Below, piece by piece: positions 59,940 through 64,000 of a stretch of 64,000 bases of DNA. A program made the translations under genes and the position numbers. This stretch comes from Bacillus licheniformis DSM 13 = ATCC 14580 (lineage in GTDB: Bacteria; Bacillota; Bacilli; Bacillales; Bacillaceae). The notes under the pieces were generated by a model, which saw nothing but the letters and a program-made list of their open reading frames with translations, was not told the DNA's origin and did not search any database. The stretch covers positions 162,501 through 226,500 of the forward strand of contig NC_006270.3 in NCBI RefSeq assembly GCF_000011645.1. The letters are read 5' to 3'. Each line of letters begins with the position of its first letter. Position 1 is the stretch's first letter.

Positions 59940-61573
59940 TTGGAAATAGATGTGCAGAAATTGCTTTTTGAATTCATTGGAGGTCTCGGGATCTTTCTTC
60001 TCGGTATTAAGTTTATGGGAGAAGGACTTCAAAAATCAGCCGGAGATAAGCTGAGAGACATATTAGATCGTTTTACAAGCAACCCTCTGATGGGTGTTTT
60101 GGCAGGTATGATTGTCACGGTTTTAATTCAAAGCAGTTCCGGCACGACCGTTATCACTGTCGGTCTTGTCAGCGCCGGCTTTATGACCCTCCGCCAGGCG
60201 ATCGGCGTCATTATGGGTGCGAACATCGGAACGACGGCCACAGCCTTTATTATCGGCTTTGACGTTGGGGCATATGCGCTTCCGATCATCGCCATTGGTT
60301 CATTTTTGCTGTTTTTCTTAAAGAGCAAAAAATTTCAGAACATCGGACAAATTCTGTTTGGATTTGGTGCGCTTTTCTACGGCTTGGAATTAATGAGCAG
60401 CGGGATGAAGCCGCTCCGGACGGTTGAAGCTTTTCATGATTTAACAGTCAGCATGAGTGCGAATCCTATTCTCGGCGTGCTCGTCGGCACCCTTTTCACC
60501 GTTCTCGTCCAAAGCTCAAGTGCAACGATCGGGATCCTGCAAGGGCTGTTTGCCGATTCATTAATAGATCTAAACGGCGCTCTGCCTGTATTATTCGGAG
60601 ACAATATCGGTACGACGATTACCGCTGTACTGGCATCTCTTGGCGCCTCAGTGGCAGCCAAACGGGCCGCGGCCGTTCACGTATTGTTCAACCTGATTGG
60701 AACAGCGATTTTCCTGATCTTGCTGAAGCCGTTCACAGCTTTGATTTTAATGCTTCAATCCTCTTTAGGGCTGGACCCTAAGATGGTGATTGCGTTTGCC
60801 CACGGGATCTTTAATACGTCGAATACGCTGATTCAGCTTCCGTTTGTCGGCATATTGGCTTTGATCGTTACGAAGCTGATTCCAGGCAAAGATTCGGTTG
60901 TGGACTATAAAGCAACACATCTTGATCCGCTGTTCATTCAGCAGTCTCCTTCAATTGCGCTGGGACAGGCGAAAGAAGAAGTATTGCGCATGGGTGAATT
61001 TGCGGTAAAGGGACTTGAGGAAACAAAAGAGTTTTTTAATACAAAACAGGCAAAACATGCGCAAAGCGCTTTTCAAATAGAAGATGCGATCAACAATTTG
61101 GACAGGAAGATAACCGATTACTTGATCGAATTGTCCGCCACTACGCTTTCTGAACAAGAATCTGAAGAACATCATATGTTAATGGATACTGTCAGAGACA
61201 TTGAAAGAATCGGCGATCACTTTGAAAACTTGGTTGAGCTTGGTGAGTACCAGCAATCCAACAGGGTGAAAATTTCCGAAGCGGCAATGGCTGATTTAAC
61301 GGAAATGCTTGACCTGACCATTTCCACTGTTAAGAGTCCATCACCGCTCTTGGGGAAAATAACGAAGATGCCGCAAGACGCGTAGTCGAAAAAGAAAATC
61401 AGATTGATAAAATGGAACGCAAGCTTCGCAAAAAGCACATTCTTCGCTTAAACGACGGATTATGCAGCGGACAAGCCGGCGTGATCTTCGTCGATATCAC
61501 CAGCAACCTGGAAAGGATCGGCGACCATGCCGTCAATATTGCTGAAGCTGTTTTAGGCGAAGAAAAGCATTAA
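59940..61573 (+). pseudogene. Na/phosphate symporter (NptA-like), frameshift in the PhoU tail
   Basis: The TTG-started frame encodes the Na/Pi cotransporter family (QSSSGTTVITVGLVSAGFM and QSSSATIGILQGLFAD, the two inverted QSS repeats) and part of a PhoU-like domain. It ends early at TAG 61385. From about 61334 the other frame continues the PhoU domain (SITALGENNEDAARRVVEKENQIDK to NLERIGDHAVNIAEAVLGEEKH) to 61573. AAGAG where AAGAAG is expected explains it by one lost base. The membrane part is intact and may still work; the tail would be cut short. Confidence 0.85.
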
Positions 61574-61602
61574 AAAACCGGGAGTCATTCCCGGTTTTTT
61601 AT
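61574..61602 (+). terminator. Terminator of the symporter gene
   Basis: Stem AAAAACCGGG / CCCGGTTTTT with a 7-nt loop, directly after the frame-corrected stop at 61571-61573. Confidence 0.88.
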
Positions 61603-61723
61603 TTTGTGGGCCTTTTTTATCAAGGTGTTACATATTTACTAAATTGCGAGAAAAAAGGAAGAGAATTCTTCTTCTGGAGACGTAAATCAAGTATAATGGT
61701 TTTATTCTTTAGGAGGTATTAAG

Positions 61724-61984
61724 ATGCATAAATACAGAAGAAGAAACACAACGGCCTTTACGGTTATGTCATATTTCACATTTTTCGCGGGAGTCTTTTT
61801 ATTTGGTATCGGGCTATACAATGCGGACAATCTGCAGCTCAATGAAAAAGGCTATTACATAGCCGTGATGATTTTAGTGGCGGTCGGCGCGATTTTGACC
61901 CAGAAAGTGACGAGAGACAATGCCGAGGACAATGAAATCATTGCGGAGCAGGAGAGAAGACAGAATTTGTCTAGCGGCGAGTAA
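61724..61984 (+). CDS. YiaA/YiaB family inner membrane protein
   Basis: An 86-residue protein with two membrane helices (about residues 12-30 and 43-60) in the YiaAB two-helix pattern and a charged tail (EDNEIIAEQERR). AGGAGG is 7 nt before the ATG. Function unknown. Confidence 0.82.
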   Translation: MHKYRRRNTTAFTVMSYFTFFAGVFLFGIGLYNADNLQLNEKGYYIAVMILVAVGAILTQKVTRDNAEDNEIIAEQERRQNLSSGE

Positions 61985-61987
61985 GCA

Positions 61988-62018
61988 TAAAAAAAGCATC
62001 TTTAGGGATGCTTTTTTT
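61988..62018. terminator. Bidirectional terminator
   Basis: Stem AAAAAAAGCATC / GATGCTTTTTTT serves the YiaAB-like gene (plus) and the gene ending at 62018 (minus). Confidence 0.85.
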
Positions 62019-62473
62019 TAATTTGAAATACTTTTATATTTATTTTCCAAAACGAAATCAATCATTCCAATAATTTTTGTATGGTTCGTTTTTTTTCTAA
62101 AGTGTAAAAAGTTTTGTTCTTTGTTTCTTTGAGATTTAGTGATCGTGCCGAACACCCAGATGGAGCTCATGATAAGTAATATCGATAACAAAGCCGGAAA
62201 ATAACCTTTTGAAACGTCGGGTAAAATGGAATTGGCTTGACCCGAACATACAGTAGTTACAATGGAGGCGAATATGGAACTGGCGAGCGAAGCTTTGATC
62301 ACGTGGCTGATTTTTAGCGTAGGACCTGAAAAATAAACTTTCAGCCGGTTTAACGTGGATAAATCTTGTTTTTCGAGGTATGCCATCAGCTCTTCATCGT
62401 TTTCAGCTTTCGATAACAATAGAGTTTCAGCGGTTTGTTTTGTTTCTTCGAATAGTTGTTTGTCTGTTTGCAT
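62018..62473 (-). CDS. Two-helix membrane protein, tandem family member 1
   Basis: A 151-residue protein: soluble N-terminal helices (TDKQLFEETKQTAETLLLSK, DEELMAYLEKQDLSTLNRLKVYFS), two membrane helices with a CSGQANSILP loop, and a C-terminal FRKKTNHTKIIGMIDFVLENKYK. It is a paralogue of 62543-62989 and 63026-63377. The family is not recognised. Confidence 0.75.
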   Translation of the reverse strand: MQTDKQLFEETKQTAETLLLSKAENDEELMAYLEKQDLSTLNRLKVYFSGPTLKISHVIKASLASSIFASIVTTVCSGQANSILPDVSKGYFPALLSILLIMSSIWVFGTITKSQRNKEQNFLHFRKKTNHTKIIGMIDFVLENKYKSISN

Positions 62474-62542
62474 GTCTTGGTCTCCTTCTTATTTAGTTTG
62501 AATGATAGAGAATCAAAGCAGAGGTGAATGTTCCTCTGCTTT

Positions 62543-62989
62543 CTAATTGAATTCCTTTTTAAAGCGTTCATCTAAAATGAAATCAATCATACCCGTGATT
62601 CTGGAATATTCCGCTCTTTTTTGGAAGTGCAGGATTGTTTGCATCGGTCCTTTTCGCGAGGAGATCAGCATCTTGACGATCCAAAGAAAAGAGAAGATCA
62701 GATAGAACATGAAGAAGAATGAAAATAGCCTTGAAAGACCATGGTTGAGGGAGGAGATCTGACCAGATAAAAAGGCCGCCATAATGACAGCAGTCATACT
62801 GCTAAAAAAAATCCCTTTAATCAAATACGTTAATGTAAAACTTGGATTTGAAAAATAGATTTTTAGCTGATTTAATGTAACAGATTCTTGATTTGCAAGG
62901 TATGTAAGCAGCTCTTCGTCACTTTTGTGAGACTCAAGAAGTTTGGCTGTATGTTCAGCTTTTTGAAATAATTGTTTTTCGTTTCTCAT
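62543..62989 (-). CDS. Two-helix membrane protein, tandem family member 2
   Basis: A 148-residue paralogue of the next gene: NEKQLFQKAEHTAKLLES, DEELLTYLANQESVTLNQLKIYFS, SGQISSLN loop, and FQKRAEYSRITGMIDFILDERFK. I chose ATG 62989 as it aligns with the paralogue start and has GGAG 10 nt upstream; an ATG at 63010 is also possible. A hairpin AAAGCAGAGG / CCTCTGCTTT follows the gene (62515-62542). Confidence 0.72.
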   Translation of the reverse strand: MRNEKQLFQKAEHTAKLLESHKSDEELLTYLANQESVTLNQLKIYFSNPSFTLTYLIKGIFFSSMTAVIMAAFLSGQISSLNHGLSRLFSFFFMFYLIFSFLWIVKMLISSRKGPMQTILHFQKRAEYSRITGMIDFILDERFKKEFN

Positions 62990-63025
62990 TGGATTGTCAC
63001 TCCTATTCATAAAAAACATGAGATT

Positions 63026-63377
63026 TTATTGGTTCGGTATATTTTTTAATGCCTTTTTGTATTTTTGTTGTAAAACATAATCAATCATTTTTACGATACG
63101 TGCAAACTCGGCTTTCTTGGAAAAGTGTGTAATGAATTGAATCGGCTTTTTTTTCAGGATGACAAGCTGTCTAAGCACCCAGAATAAACACCCCGTAAAT
63201 ATGACAGCTAATATTATAATGGAGATGCCGGAAATGAAAGGGAATATCGAATCTGCTTGACCAGAAAGAATTGCAGTTATGAACGAAGCCAATATTATAC
63301 TGAAAAATGCTGCACTAAGTTTTAAGGGTTTTGGCTGTTTTCTGCGTTTCAATGAATACTTGTTTGTCTGTGTTCAA
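63026..63377 (-). pseudogene. Two-helix membrane protein, tandem family member 3 (internal deletion)
   Basis: From a TTG at 63377 (GGAGG upstream) the frame reads NTDKQVFIETQKTAKTLKT and stops; in the next frame the rest of the family protein follows (LKLSAAFFSIILASFITAILSGQADS to FARIVKMIDYVLQQKYKKA). About 40 residues between these parts are missing compared with the two paralogues, with a frame change. The 108-residue open frame from 63352 is only the second part. Confidence 0.72.
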
Positions 63378-63418
63378 TGTTAATGCCTCCACGATACTTG
63401 ATATATATTAAAGATTAG

Positions 63419-63462
63419 AAAAACTGCATAAATATATTATATTATGTATTTATGCAGTTTTC
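63419..63462. terminator. Strong bidirectional hairpin
   Basis: Perfect 15-bp stem AAAACTGCATAAATA / TATTTATGCAGTTTT with a 12-nt loop. No gene lies between this hairpin and the next at 63632; that 170-nt stretch shows nothing recognisable. Confidence 0.7.
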
Positions 63463-63631
63463 ATTAAATAAGGAAATTAATGAGATATTAGTTCGCCAAA
63501 TATTGCAAATAACACAGCAGACAACGCCGTGCCAATAGCGATTTCAGCACGCTATTACAACAGCTGCATCCCCGATTGTTCTTCTTTTCTTTCATTATGC
63601 TTTCACTAATAGATCTCAAACATATGACATA

Positions 63632-63684
63632 AAAAAATACGGAAATTGACTCCTTCACTAAATGAAGCGAAGTCAATTTCCGTA
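63632..63684 (-). terminator. Terminator of the DUF2000 gene
   Basis: Stem ATACGGAAATTGACT / AGTCAATTTCCGTAT (15 bp) with a 21-nt loop, then on the minus strand TTTTTTTATGTC. It follows the DUF2000 stop by 7 nt. Confidence 0.82.
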
Positions 63685-63690
63685 TCTTGT

Positions 63691-64000
63691 TTATCTCAAC
63701 AGCCCCAAGCTTCCTGTCAGCCGCGCAACTTTTTTCTTATCCCCGCAAATGCCGATTCCAAAATAGCGGTAATCGGAAGCTGCGGTGCTTTGAAATGCCT
63801 CAATATATGCTTCATATGTATGAATGCTTTGCGCTACATCGGTGAAATCAACCGTCAGAATATCGTTGAATTCGTCGGTCAGCAGCTTTTGACTTAATTG
63901 ATGAAGCAGCTCGGCATTGCCTTTTAAAATGGGGATTGGGATTTTGACGATACCTAAATGGTCGATTCCCGAGCCGTCTGTTACAGTTTCTCCAATCAGA
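63691..64000 (-). CDS. DUF2000 family protein, C-terminal part (partial)
   Basis: The minus strand from the window edge encodes about 102 residues, LIGETVTDGSGIDHLGIVKIP to GDKKKVARLTGSLGLLR, matching the end of DUF2000 proteins (DGSG..HLGI...PIPIL, KLTGSLPLLR). The start lies outside the window. Function unknown. Confidence 0.8.
   Translation of the reverse strand, partial: LIGETVTDGSGIDHLGIVKIPIPILKGNAELLHQLSQKLLTDEFNDILTVDFTDVAQSIHTYEAYIEAFQSTAASDYRYFGIGICGDKKKVARLTGSLGLLR

Overview
The window reads as chromosome of a Bacillus subtilis-group organism, most likely B. licheniformis or B. paralicheniformis. The reasons are near-identical housekeeping proteins (SigW, CdaA, GlmM, GlmS), Bacillus gene orders (namZ-nagZ-amiE-murP-murR-murQ, sigW-rsiW-cdaA-cdaR-glmM-glmS, citS-citT-yflP-citM, csgA-ybxH-ybyB) and perfect sigma-W and sigma-A type promoters. 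I worked from memory of these families; no database was searched.

Layout. Bases 1-1020 are the end of an rRNA operon (23S 3' end, 5S, tRNA-Asn, tRNA-Thr). Bases 1-13 kb continue with a PbpX-like serine hydrolase, a small gene under a LexA-type box, transporters, and the six-gene MurNAc/peptidoglycan recycling operon on the minus strand. Bases 13.9-14.6 kb hold five tRNA genes; 14.7-22.9 kb hold arginase, sigW-rsiW, the cyclic-di-AMP synthase operon and glmM-glmS with the glmS ribozyme. Bases 23-34 kb are a variable stretch of transporters, small regulators (GntR, ArsR), a DsbA-like oxidoreductase and antibiotic-modifying enzymes. Bases 34.6-46 kb carry ybxG, the citrate two-component system with its transporter, a LysR/ATP-grasp/MFS cassette, and csgA-ybxH-ybyB. 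Bases 55.7-64 kb carry further transporters, a quinone-reductase-like NmrA protein, a phosphate:Na symporter with a frameshift under PhoP-like boxes, and a tandem family of small membrane proteins.

The most interesting part is 47.9-53.8 kb, an AT-rich module bounded by two 72-bp direct repeats taken from the 5' part of yyaL. It contains a T-box-controlled second-type threonyl-tRNA synthetase gene, then a strong promoter, a 22-codon peptide gene ending in TCYDWDNK, a hairpin, an accessory protein whose C-terminus looks like a PqqD/RRE fold, an MFS exporter, and a DUF692 (MNIO, MbnB/TglH-like) iron enzyme. I read this as a ribosomally made, post-translationally modified peptide (RiPP) system whose product may inhibit ThrRS, the extra ThrRS serving as self-resistance. 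The RiPP assignment rests on gene content; the target is inference.

Around this module the DNA is scrambled: yyaL has a 20-bp insertion at its CxxC-like site, two more yyaL 5' fragments follow, and fragments of a hemolysin/CorC-family gene, a MerR regulator and an O-methyltransferase lie between them. Other points of note are a 19-bp operator shared by the DsbA-like and NmrA genes, a probably leaderless ArsR gene, a possible leader-peptide attenuator before aadK, a remnant of the glmS 3' end 0.5 kb past glmS, and a tRNA-Glu with a one-base deletion in its T stem.
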